64,000 nt of DNA, taken from NCBI GenBank assembly GCA_025361485.1, contig JANYLA010000028.1, forward strand, positions 1 through 64,000, read 5' to 3'. The DNA comes from Bacteroidales bacterium. GTDB lineage: Bacteria; Bacteroidota; Bacteroidia; Bacteroidales; Tenuifilaceae. Under the pieces are notes generated by a model, which did no database searches, was not told the DNA's origin, and saw only the letters and a list, made by a program, of their open reading frames with translations. The translations under genes and the position numbers were made by a program. The first letter of the stretch is position 1; every line of letters begins with the position of its first letter. Positions 41,797-51,568 of the stretch are shown here, one piece after another.

Positions 41797-43098
41797 TCAG
41801 GGCTTAATCGTTTCCACTTTCTTTTTCTCAACGCTCTTCAATAAGAGATTTGCTCCCAAGTGGCAATATAAACATTTCTTTGGCTCGCAGAAACAAGTTT
41901 TCAGCTGAACCATTGCTTGAGTATCGGATGCTGACTCTGCTGTAACACCCAACATTTCAAATCCCTTGGTAATACTATTGCTCTCAGGCTTTATTGACTC
42001 CAACAGCTTAATCGCTTTATCCTTTAAACTATTATTGCCTTTGGCAATTCCATAAGCAAAAATAAATGGAACTAGCGAGTTTATTGCTATAATACTGATT
42101 GTATCCTTTCCTATTCTCTTATTGGTTGATATTGATTCTTTTCCAAAAACATAGTGCGTTTCCCAATACTCCGATGTGTCCACTTGAAATAGGTTTACAA
42201 TCTCTTTAATGTCATTAATCTCTATAATCTTTGAGAATAGTGATGTTGAACTATGAACAAGTTTTACAAATTGGGCAATACGGATGGTTGGAAATGCAGT
42301 CGGTCGCATTCTCAAAAATTTCCAAAGGTGACCTTCTATCGGAGTGAGGTTAAATTTATGCTGTAAATATTTGTATTCCTTTATTAATTCAGATAAATAA
42401 TTATCAATCTCTCCAACTTCTAACAAACCCGATTGGCCAAAAAGCAGGGCCTCAATCTGAAAAAGATTATCCTTATGCTTGGCTAAAACTTTCAATGGGC
42501 TTGCTTTTGCCAAAAGTTCAAATGGTAATGCGTTTGCCTTTAGACCAAAACTTCGAGCAACCGATTGGTAGAATGCCTCCTCCCAGCTTCCTTGAGCGCG
42601 CTCGACTAGTTCAAATACATATTTTGTTTTTTGCTCCAAGCGCTCTACCAAAAGATTTTCGAGCCACATCCGTTTGGTAAACGAATCGAATGCTGAAAAG
42701 CTATCCTCGCACGGAATCCATTTTCCTGAATTTGTTAAGCGCATAAGATTCCATTCCAAAGCATCGGGGTACTTAATTTTGATGGTTGGGATTGCCCGAT
42801 CTTTACTATTTAAGATAATTTTATCGTTGTTAACGACAACGTGAAGAATTACATTATTAAACGCAGGATCGATTTGATGATTATGGATTTGCCAATCGGA
42901 GGAATTAATATGAATCTCCACATTGCCAGCCCATATAGTATCACCAATCCGAATCTTGGCATTAAAAAAATCGGGACCTGAATCGTTATTGAATTCGCCA
43001 GGATTGATAACCTCAACTATTTCACCATCGGTGGTGAGTTGACCATTCAAGGTGAAATGGCTTGTTTTCCAAACAAAATAGAGCAAGTCCTCCTTCAT
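41797..43098 (-). CDS. DUF2851 family protein
   Basis: MKEDLLYFVWKTSHF...GPDFFNAKIRIGDTIWAGNVEIHINSSDWQIHNHQIDPAFNNVILHVV. Confidence 0.85.
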   Translation of the reverse strand: MKEDLLYFVWKTSHFTLNGQLTTDGEIVEVINPGEFNNDSGPDFFNAKIRIGDTIWAGNVEIHINSSDWQIHNHQIDPAFNNVILHVVVNNDKIILNSKDRAIPTIKIKYPDALEWNLMRLTNSGKWIPCEDSFSAFDSFTKRMWLENLLVERLEQKTKYVFELVERAQGSWEEAFYQSVARSFGLKANALPFELLAKASPLKVLAKHKDNLFQIEALLFGQSGLLEVGEIDNYLSELIKEYKYLQHKFNLTPIEGHLWKFLRMRPTAFPTIRIAQFVKLVHSSTSLFSKIIEINDIKEIVNLFQVDTSEYWETHYVFGKESISTNKRIGKDTISIIAINSLVPFIFAYGIAKGNNSLKDKAIKLLESIKPESNSITKGFEMLGVTAESASDTQAMVQLKTCFCEPKKCLYCHLGANLLLKSVEKKKVETIKP

Positions 43099-43454
43099 TC
43101 ATTATCGCTTTACTGAAGTCAAAAGTTACAAATATTTAATTAAACCGCGAATCCCGCAAAAAGAAAAAAATAAATATAATTTTATTTACAATGTAGAAAG
43201 AGGTGTTGCCCTCATATTTATTAGTAAATTTTAAACCGTTAGCGTACTGTGCACAAGATTTAAGGTTCTATAAATTGAACCAACGAGCAAAACGAACAAC
43301 GTCAACCCTTTCCTTTAATGCATAAAATCTCAAACAAACAGGTTTTCAAATCCATTTTTTAGGTGATGCAAATCATCGTTTAATCAGTACTTTTTATGAT
43401 TCTTTGCTATAACTTGTAAAGTCGTTTAAAAAGATTTTTTAAAAAATTAATGCC

Positions 43455-46400
43455 ATGAAACTATTATTAAAATATTTGTACGTTTTAATCTTTAGTGCAT
43501 TCATTACAAACACAATAAAGGCGCAACAACTTACGGAAGTTACCTTACAGCTGAAATGGAAACATCAGTTTCAGTTTGCTGGGTATTATGCGGCTATTGA
43601 GAAAGGTTTTTATAAAGAGGCTAGAATTCATGTTAACTTAATTGAAGCGATTGAAGGCCAAAACCCAACCGATGCTGTATTCGAAGGGAAAGCGCAATTC
43701 GGAATATGCACTTCAGATATCCTGTTAACCCGCTCGCAGAAAAAAAATGCTGTTGTTTTAGCAACAATTTTTCAGCATTCCCCTCAGATACTTATCGCAT
43801 CAAAGAAATCGGGCATTGAGCATGTGCAGGATTTAATTGGGAAACGGGTTGCAATTGAACCCAACTCAGCCGACATTATTGCTTATTTGAACGATGAAGG
43901 CGTATCGCTCGATAAGTGCATCATCGATCAACATACTTTCAATACAGATTTATTAATCGCAGGAAAGATTGATGCGATATCGGCCTATTCTACGGATGAG
44001 CCATTTATGTTAAAGCAAGCAAATTTTGATTATTCCATTTTATCCCCGCCAATGGGTGGCATTGATTTTTACGGCGAAGGATTATTTACAACCGAAGAGT
44101 TAATCAAGAAGAATCCAGCATTGGTCGATAGTTTTCGAAAAGCTTCGCTGAAGGGTTGGAAATACGCAATGGATAACCCCGAAGAAATTATTCAGCTAAT
44201 CTATAATAAGTATAGCCAACGGCATAGCCTTGAGCATCTGCGTTTTGAGGCATCGCATATGAAAAACCTTATCATGGCCGATGTCGTTGAGATCGGTTAC
44301 ACCAATTCTGGAAGGTGGGAATCCATATCAAATATTTACAAAAAGTTGAAAATGCTCAATCCCTCCTTTTCAACAAAAGGACTGCTTTACAACGATTATC
44401 TGAAACCAGAATTAAGCATTCCTTGGGATATTATCAAAATTCTAGTATTGATTATTCTCGTTATTAGCACTGCTGCTTACTTTTATTATAATTCTTCACA
44501 AAAGCTTAAGAAGGAGATTCGGAGTCGGAAAAAACTCGAAAGCTTTTTGCTTGAAGGCGATGAAAAGTATCACACTCTATTTGCAAACTCACCGGATGCA
44601 TATCTGATAATTATCGATGGTGTTTTTGCAGATTGTAACCAGGCAACTGAACGAATACTTGGGTATAACCGAGAACAAATTATTGGGAACCCGCCTGCCT
44701 TTTTCTCACCAGAATTTCAACCCGATGGAAGAAAATCAGCGGAGTCGGCTAATGAAATAATCAGAGAAGCACTCAGAAATGGCAAAAATACCTTTGAGTG
44801 GGTGCATCGCAAATACGATGGCTCTGAATTTATGGTAGAGGTATCTATTGGTTTAATGAAGTTACAAGGAAAACCAGCATTATTTACCACTTGGCGAGAT
44901 ATTAGCGAGCGAAAGCTAGCCGAAGAGCTGCTAAAAGCAAGCGAAACGCGTTTTAAAACAATATTCAACGAAGCCCCTTTGGGTATCGCCCTGATTGATT
45001 CAAGCACAGGACATATTTATGAGGTTAATCCAATGTTTGCCAAAATTACGGAAAGGACATTAGAAGAAATAGTCAATATTGACTGGATGAGCATAACCCA
45101 TCCGGATGATATCCATGCCGATTTGGCTAATATGGCTGCGATGAATGCTGGGAAAACAAATGGTTTCCAAATGGAGAAGCGCTATCTTAACAAAGAAGGA
45201 AGTTCTATCTGGATAAATATGACGATTGCTTCAATTGATGTTGAAGATAAAGCACACCCGCAACACCTCTGCATGATCGAAAACATTACTGAACATAAAC
45301 GGGCAAGAGAAGAAAAAAGAAAAATTGATGACCAAATCAGAACCCTTTCATTAGCCATTGAGCAAAGTCCTGTAGTTACAGTCATAACAGATGTAACAGG
45401 TAATATTGAGTTTGCAAACCCAAAATTCTACGAAATTACTGGTTATTCAGCGGAAGAGGTAATCGGCAAAAATCCAAGAATTCTAAGCTCTGGAAACAAG
45501 TCGAGATCAGAGTATAAGGAGTTGTGGGAGACCATATTGTCTGGTAGAAACTGGCACGGAGTTTTTCGGAACAAGAAGAAGAATGGAGAGTTTTATTGGG
45601 AATCAGCAATAATATCACCAGTTAAGAACGAGGAGGGCGCAATTACTCATTTTCTTGCAGTAAAAGAAGATATTACCGAACGCAAACAGTCGGAAAAAAT
45701 GTTACAAGACATAATATCCGAAAATCCAATATCGATTCAAATTTTAAATAAAAATGGATATACAATTCAAGGAAACCCCGCATTCATTAAACTTTTTGGT
45801 ACAATTCCGCCGCCCGACTTTTCAATTTTTGCTGACCTTCAGAGCAAAAGCCCTGAGTTTGAGAAATTAATTCTGTTTGCGAAAAATGGGGAAGTAGTGC
45901 ATTTCCCTGATATGTATTATAATCTCAATGATATTTCTCCTGATTTTCCTGATAATCCGCTTTGGATAAGTGCGTTTATTTTCCCATTAAACAATGGTAG
46001 CGGAAAACCCGAACAGTTTGTTTTAATGCACGAGAATATTACCGAGCGCAAAAAAACGGAGCAGATTATTCAATTTCAAAACCAAGAATTAATCAGCCTC
46101 AACTCTGATAAGGATCGCTTTATATCAATCCTCGCACACGATCTGAAAAACCCATTCAATACAATACTCGGTTATTTAGAACTCCTAACCGAGAATATTC
46201 GGAAATACGATATCGATAAAATTGAAAAACAGATAGCGATTATTAACAATTCCGCCCAAAATACCTATAATTTATTGTTAGATATACTATTATGGGCTCG
46301 CTCGCAATCGGGGAAAATTCCGTTCGAACCCAAAGAATTAATTTGCAACGATATCTGTAAGACCGTTTTGCCTGAAATGCAATTTCTTGCCGACACAAAG

Positions 46401-46793
46401 AGAATTACAATAAGCCACTCCTCCGATGACGATGTCGCCATTTTTGCCGATATCGATATGCTCAAAACCATTCTTAGAAATTTAATATCAAACGCTATAA
46501 AGTTCACCAACCATGGTGGAAAAATCAATATCTCAATTAAACAACAAGCCGATTCCCAAATTATTTCGGTATCCGACGATGGCGTTGGAATGGTCTCCGA
46601 TATATTAAACAAACTTTTTGAAAGTACCAGAATACACTCAACCATGGGAACTGCCAACGAAAGCGGTACGGGTTTAGGATTAATGATTTGCAAGGAATTT
46701 GTGGAAAAACATGGAGGCAGGATTTGGGCTGAAAGCAAACCAGGAAAGGGAAGCACTTTTTATTTCACACTACCCATTAAAAATATAGTCTAA
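43455..46793 (+). CDS. Sensor histidine kinase: NMT1/THI5-like periplasmic binding domain + TM + four PAS-like domains + HisKA/HATPase
   Basis: LQLKWKHQFQFAGYYAAIEKGFYKEA (NMT1/THI5-type); PAS/PAC motifs DISERK, ENITEHK, EDITERK, ENITERK; SILAHDLKNPFNTILGYL; GTGLGLMICKEFVEKHGG. Confidence 0.92.
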   Translation: MKLLLKYLYVLIFSAFITNTIKAQQLTEVTLQLKWKHQFQFAGYYAAIEKGFYKEARIHVNLIEAIEGQNPTDAVFEGKAQFGICTSDILLTRSQKKNAVVLATIFQHSPQILIASKKSGIEHVQDLIGKRVAIEPNSADIIAYLNDEGVSLDKCIIDQHTFNTDLLIAGKIDAISAYSTDEPFMLKQANFDYSILSPPMGGIDFYGEGLFTTEELIKKNPALVDSFRKASLKGWKYAMDNPEEIIQLIYNKYSQRHSLEHLRFEASHMKNLIMADVVEIGYTNSGRWESISNIYKKLKMLNPSFSTKGLLYNDYLKPELSIPWDIIKILVLIILVISTAAYFYYNSSQKLKKEIRSRKKLESFLLEGDEKYHTLFANSPDAYLIIIDGVFADCNQATERILGYNREQIIGNPPAFFSPEFQPDGRKSAESANEIIREALRNGKNTFEWVHRKYDGSEFMVEVSIGLMKLQGKPALFTTWRDISERKLAEELLKASETRFKTIFNEAPLGIALIDSSTGHIYEVNPMFAKITERTLEEIVNIDWMSITHPDDIHADLANMAAMNAGKTNGFQMEKRYLNKEGSSIWINMTIASIDVEDKAHPQHLCMIENITEHKRAREEKRKIDDQIRTLSLAIEQSPVVTVITDVTGNIEFANPKFYEITGYSAEEVIGKNPRILSSGNKSRSEYKELWETILSGRNWHGVFRNKKKNGEFYWESAIISPVKNEEGAITHFLAVKEDITERKQSEKMLQDIISENPISIQILNKNGYTIQGNPAFIKLFGTIPPPDFSIFADLQSKSPEFEKLILFAKNGEVVHFPDMYYNLNDISPDFPDNPLWISAFIFPLNNGSGKPEQFVLMHENITERKKTEQIIQFQNQELISLNSDKDRFISILAHDLKNPFNTILGYLELLTENIRKYDIDKIEKQIAIINNSAQNTYNLLLDILLWARSQSGKIPFEPKELICNDICKTVLPEMQFLADTKRITISHSSDDDVAIFADIDMLKTILRNLISNAIKFTNHGGKINISIKQQADSQIISVSDDGVGMVSDILNKLFESTRIHSTMGTANESGTGLGLMICKEFVEKHGGRIWAESKPGKGSTFYFTLPIKNIV

Positions 46794-46833
46794 AACGGAT
46801 AAAGCACTAGGCTTTTTTAACATCTAATATCAA

Positions 46834-49461
46834 ATGCACATGAGTATTGACCTTCGCACACTAATTCTAATTATCGGCATTCTTCATCTAATGCAGGTAT
46901 TGATTTTCCTCTATCAGTATAAGGTAAATAAATATCTTAAGGGGCCTGGCTGGTGGTTGGCCTGGAGCGCAATAGAATCGTTCGGATTTGTATTTATCCT
47001 TCTTCGGGGCATTACTACGCTTATTCCGCTAGTAATTCTTTTTCAAAACATAATAATTATATCAGGTACAGTATTTATTTACATTGGTATAATAAAGTTT
47101 TTTGATAAAGCGATAAACTGGAAATTTATTACGTCGTTTCTTGTTTCGTATATCGCCCTCCATCTTATCTTTATTTTTGTCAGCAACAACATTCACCTAA
47201 GAACCTTGGTTCTGGACGCATACCTATCGATAATCGCGTTTGTTACAGCCTTTACTCTTTACAAAAACAAAAACCAATCAATTTCTGCCACCGTAAACTT
47301 TAATACTGCAATATTTATAGCCCACGGTTGCATCTTTGCATACCGATCAGTAGCGATTGTCCTAGGAACTCATGTTGAGGATGTTTTCACACCGTCTGTT
47401 TTTAACCTAGTTCAATACTTTGATGCGCTAATTGTTGGACTTCTATGGACAATAGGTTTTATTATTATGCTGAACCAACGATTGAATGTAAAAATACTTG
47501 AAGCAAAAACCCATTTCGAACAGATTTTCAATACCAGTCCAGATGCTTCACTAATAACCCGTTTAGATAACGGTTTAATAGTCAGCTTCAACGACAATTT
47601 CTTAAAGATATTCGGTTATACCAAAGAGGATTTATCAGGAAAATCAACACTTGATATTAACTTTTGGAAAGATCCCAACAACCGTCCTGACGTTATTAAA
47701 ATGGTAAAAGAGAATGGGTGCGTCGAAAACTATGAAGCCACACTCCAGCGAAAAAACGGAGAATTGATCACTGGATTAGTATCTGCCAAAAGTATTGAAT
47801 TTGATAATATTCCCCATTTGATAAGTGTTACCCGCAATATCACCTCGCGCAAAGAAGAAGAAAAGAGGGACCAAAGAAATGCTGAAACGCTTACCTTTCT
47901 TGCCCAGTATACAAGTATAGATCATGGCAAAGATTTTTTCGCAAAACTTGCTCAACACTTAGCTTCGGCGCTAGATGCAAATTTTGTTTGTATCGACATT
48001 TTAGAGGGTGATGGGTTAAACGCTCGAACCTTGGCTGTTTGGAACGATGGTAATTTCGAGGATAATGTTGTGTACGCCTTGAAAGATACTCCTTGTGGCG
48101 ATGTTGTAGGTAAACAGGTGTGCTGTTTCCCGGCAAGCGTAACCAAATTTTTTCCACGCGACACCGTTCTGATTGATCTAAAAGCCGAAAGCTATGTAGG
48201 TGTTACATTATGGAGTCATACCGGCGCACCAATTGGACTGATTGCAGTAATTAAGAAAATACCGCTAAGTAATCAAAAAGAAGCTGAAGACCTTCTTAAA
48301 CTCGTTTCAATTCGTGCTTCGGCAGAGCTTGAACGAATGAAAATCGAAGAAATAATAAAGGAGAGCGAAAAGCGATTTGCTCTTACCCTCGACGCTCTAA
48401 ATGATGGACTTTGGGATTGGAACATTCAAACTGGAGATGCTTTTTTTAGCCCTAACTACTATTCGCTTCTCGAATTTGAGTTTAAGGAGTTTAAAGCCAG
48501 CTACGAATCATGGCGACTCTTGGTTCATCCCGAAGAACTCGAAAGGGTTGAAAAGGAATTGCAGCAAAGCATTGAAAACGGAAAAGGTTTTAGTATTGAT
48601 CTCCGAATGAAAATGAAATCGGGTAGCTGGAAGTGGGTTTCAACCCGCGGAAAAGTTGTTGAACGAGCTACCGATGGCAAAGCGTTGCGGATGGTTGGCA
48701 TCCTAAGCGATATTACCGAACGCAAGCGATCCGAAACTGAAATCAATATGAAAAACAAAGAGCTTGAAAGGTTAAGTATCGATAAGGATCGTTTTATGTC
48801 AATCCTTGCCCACGATCTCAAAAATCCATTTAACTCAATACTTGGCTTTTTAGAACTCCTAACAGAAAATATTCACACCTACGAGATTGCTAAAATTGAG
48901 AAACAGATAGGTATTATTAATAATTCTGCACAGCACTTTTACAATCTACTAGAAGATTTGTTGATGTGGGCACGGGCGCAATCGGGCAAAATTCCTTTCA
49001 AACCACAAGCATTGAATTTTTCGGAAATCTGCACCGATGTTGTTGAGAATTTAAGCTTAACGGCGATTAGTAAGAACATCACAATCCATCCTTTTAACGA
49101 TTCGAAAACAAACGTTTTTGCCGACGCCGATATGCTAAAAACGATTCTGCGAAACCTAATCTCGAATGCAATAAAGTTCAGCAATAGCGCTGGAGTAGTT
49201 GATGTTTATACCGAGCAAGGAGATTCAAGCCTAACCATTTCGGTTAAGGATAACGGAATTGGAATGTCCCCTGAAATTCTTAATAAACTTTTTGATGTTT
49301 CGCAACCACACACCACCAAAGGAACTGCAAACGAAAGCGGTACAGGTTTAGGGTTATTGATTTGTAAAGAATTTGTGGAAAAACATGATGGTAAAATTTG
49401 GGCCGAAAGCAAAGAGGGAAAAGGAACAACGTTTTATTTCACCTTGCCAATAAGACAATGA
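46834..49461 (+). CDS. Membrane PAS-GAF-PAS histidine kinase
   Basis: About seven N-terminal TM segments, PAS/PAC (RNITSRKEE, SDITERKRS), GAF-like middle, SILAHDLKNPFNSILGFL, GTGLGLLICKEFVEKHDG. Confidence 0.9.
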   Translation: MHMSIDLRTLILIIGILHLMQVLIFLYQYKVNKYLKGPGWWLAWSAIESFGFVFILLRGITTLIPLVILFQNIIIISGTVFIYIGIIKFFDKAINWKFITSFLVSYIALHLIFIFVSNNIHLRTLVLDAYLSIIAFVTAFTLYKNKNQSISATVNFNTAIFIAHGCIFAYRSVAIVLGTHVEDVFTPSVFNLVQYFDALIVGLLWTIGFIIMLNQRLNVKILEAKTHFEQIFNTSPDASLITRLDNGLIVSFNDNFLKIFGYTKEDLSGKSTLDINFWKDPNNRPDVIKMVKENGCVENYEATLQRKNGELITGLVSAKSIEFDNIPHLISVTRNITSRKEEEKRDQRNAETLTFLAQYTSIDHGKDFFAKLAQHLASALDANFVCIDILEGDGLNARTLAVWNDGNFEDNVVYALKDTPCGDVVGKQVCCFPASVTKFFPRDTVLIDLKAESYVGVTLWSHTGAPIGLIAVIKKIPLSNQKEAEDLLKLVSIRASAELERMKIEEIIKESEKRFALTLDALNDGLWDWNIQTGDAFFSPNYYSLLEFEFKEFKASYESWRLLVHPEELERVEKELQQSIENGKGFSIDLRMKMKSGSWKWVSTRGKVVERATDGKALRMVGILSDITERKRSETEINMKNKELERLSIDKDRFMSILAHDLKNPFNSILGFLELLTENIHTYEIAKIEKQIGIINNSAQHFYNLLEDLLMWARAQSGKIPFKPQALNFSEICTDVVENLSLTAISKNITIHPFNDSKTNVFADADMLKTILRNLISNAIKFSNSAGVVDVYTEQGDSSLTISVKDNGIGMSPEILNKLFDVSQPHTTKGTANESGTGLGLLICKEFVEKHDGKIWAESKEGKGTTFYFTLPIRQ

Positions 49462-49624
49462 GGGAATTTGATTACAAAACCTCCCAACCCTCCTTAAACA
49501 AGGAGGGCTAACAGAGCATAGTAAATTGAAAGACTAAAAATAAAATGAAAGATCAATCGAGTTAATAGAAACTGTTTTAGCCCCTTTTTTAAGGGGTTTG
49601 GGTTAATTTTTTAAAATATTTATT

Positions 49625-51559
49625 ATGAACACTAAAGAAGTCGCATTACAAACAGATATAGCAAACGAGATTCAGTTTGTCGATATTTTTGTACTTGAAG
49701 ATATTCAACGCTTACAGGATTTATTCTCCGATGCAAATGGTGTTGCATCAATCATTACACAACCCGATGGTACGCCCATTACCAAACCGAGTAATTTTTG
49801 CAGGCTGTGTAGCCAAATTATCCGCAAAACCGATAAAGGGCTTAAAAATTGCTTTAAATCCGACGCATTACTCGGTCAGCATAATCCCTCGGGACCAATT
49901 GTACAACCTTGCCTTAGCGGTGGTTTATGGGATGCTGGTGCTATCATTACCATTGGCGGGCAACACATTGCCAACTGGTTAATTGGTCAGGTGCGAAATG
50001 AGGATCTGGATGAGAAGCGCATGCTAAAGTACGCCGATGAAATTGGTGCAAACCAAAAAGATTTTATGGATGCGCTAGCCGAAGTTCCGGTAATGTCTAA
50101 AGAGCAGTTTAATAAAGTGTCGAATATGCTGTTTGCTTTTGCTAATGAGCTATCTGAAAGAGCATACAAAAACTTGCTCCTAAAAACAGAAATAGCTGAG
50201 AGGGAGAAAGCCACAGAACAATTAAAGGTAAGCGAGGAGAAATACCGCAGCTTGGTCCAGTACTCAAGCGACCCAATATTTAGCTTTAACCCCGACGAAA
50301 CTTACCGATTTGTGAACGAAGCGTTTGCTACTCCTTTTGGAAAAACGCCAGAAGACATCATTGGTAAAAAACCACATTCTATTTTCTCGCATGATGAGGC
50401 TGAAAAGCGGCTTACGCTGGTTCGTCATGTATTTAAAACTGAGCAAAAGGGTGAAATTGATGTTAAAGTGACTACCCCAACAGGCGAGGTTCGGTACTAC
50501 CTAACAATTGCCGATCCGATTAAGAACGATCAGGGACAAATAATTTTCGTTTCGTGCGTTTCGAAAAATATTACCGAGCGGAAACTGGTGGAATTGGCTT
50601 TACGCGAGAGCGAGGAAAAATATCGTCAGATAGCTGAAAATATTTCGGATGTAGTGTGGACCTCAGACCTAAACCTAAATGTTACATATATAAGCCCTTC
50701 CGTTGAAAAATTATTAGGAATACCTGCTAATAAACAAATGAATACGCCTGTTGAAGAGAGAATTACACCCGATTCGCTAAAACGAATTAAAGCAATACAA
50801 CTTGAAGAGTTTGAGAAAGAAAAAGATCCGAATTGCGATAAGAATAGAACACGAATAATTGAAGCCGAGCACTACCGGGCTGATGGTTCAACGATATGGG
50901 TTGCAATGAACATCTCGTCTGTTCGAGACAGAAGCGGTAGCATAATTGGCTTTCAAGGTGTAAATAGAGACATTTCCGAGCGTAAAAAAATTGAGGAAAA
51001 AGTTCAAAAAATAGGTTCGCACTATAAAGCCTTAATTGAAAAAGCTCCCGATGGGGTTGTACTAATCAACGCTGAGGGACACTTTACGTTTGTTAGCCCA
51101 GCAGCAAGAAAAATATTCGGATATACCCTCACGGAAGAAATTTTGGTTCATCCCGATACAATTACTCATCCCGATGATTTGAATATGGTGCTATCGCACT
51201 TGGCAAGATTATTTGAAGATCCTGAGTACGTCCCAATGCTCCAATATCGGATTGCCGATAAGAATGGCAATTTGATATGGGTTGAAAGCATATTCAGCAA
51301 TTTACTTGCCGACCCAAGCGTTGAATCCATCGTAATTAATTTTCGCAATATCACCGAGCGCAAGCTGGCCGAGGAGGCATTAAAGAAGAAGACCAATCAT
51401 CTCGAAATATTAAATGGCCATTTTATTGACCGTGAGCTAAAAATGATCTCCCTCAAAAAAGAGATAAACGACCTACTGAATCAAGCGGGTAAGGAGGATA
51501 AATATGTAATTCATGGAAAAACTGAAAAATTTGACAATGAGATATTTAGACAATTTTAA
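49625..51559 (+). CDS. PocR sensory domain + three PAS domains, no kinase domain
   Basis: N-terminal EDIQRLQDLFSDANGVASIITQPDGTPITKPSNFCRLCSQIIRKTDKGLKNCFKSDA (PocR), three PAS/PAC, C-tail DRELKMISLKKEINDLLNQAGKEDKYVI. Confidence 0.9.
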   Translation: MNTKEVALQTDIANEIQFVDIFVLEDIQRLQDLFSDANGVASIITQPDGTPITKPSNFCRLCSQIIRKTDKGLKNCFKSDALLGQHNPSGPIVQPCLSGGLWDAGAIITIGGQHIANWLIGQVRNEDLDEKRMLKYADEIGANQKDFMDALAEVPVMSKEQFNKVSNMLFAFANELSERAYKNLLLKTEIAEREKATEQLKVSEEKYRSLVQYSSDPIFSFNPDETYRFVNEAFATPFGKTPEDIIGKKPHSIFSHDEAEKRLTLVRHVFKTEQKGEIDVKVTTPTGEVRYYLTIADPIKNDQGQIIFVSCVSKNITERKLVELALRESEEKYRQIAENISDVVWTSDLNLNVTYISPSVEKLLGIPANKQMNTPVEERITPDSLKRIKAIQLEEFEKEKDPNCDKNRTRIIEAEHYRADGSTIWVAMNISSVRDRSGSIIGFQGVNRDISERKKIEEKVQKIGSHYKALIEKAPDGVVLINAEGHFTFVSPAARKIFGYTLTEEILVHPDTITHPDDLNMVLSHLARLFEDPEYVPMLQYRIADKNGNLIWVESIFSNLLADPSVESIVINFRNITERKLAEEALKKKTNHLEILNGHFIDRELKMISLKKEINDLLNQAGKEDKYVIHGKTEKFDNEIFRQF

Positions 51560-51568
51560 AATAAAACA

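Noticed and set aside
46265-46756. 163-aa minus-strand ORF
   Set aside because: Antisense to the conserved HATPase domain; composition is a reverse-frame artefact. The same applies to the other minus-strand ORFs listed inside 43.4-63.7 kb.
49480-49620. Inverted-repeat intergenic sequence (CCTCCTTAAACAAGGAGGG and CCCCTTTTTTAAGGGG)
   Set aside because: Two short hairpins that may be a terminator or a common intergenic repeat; no TIR/TSD structure visible, so not called a mobile element.
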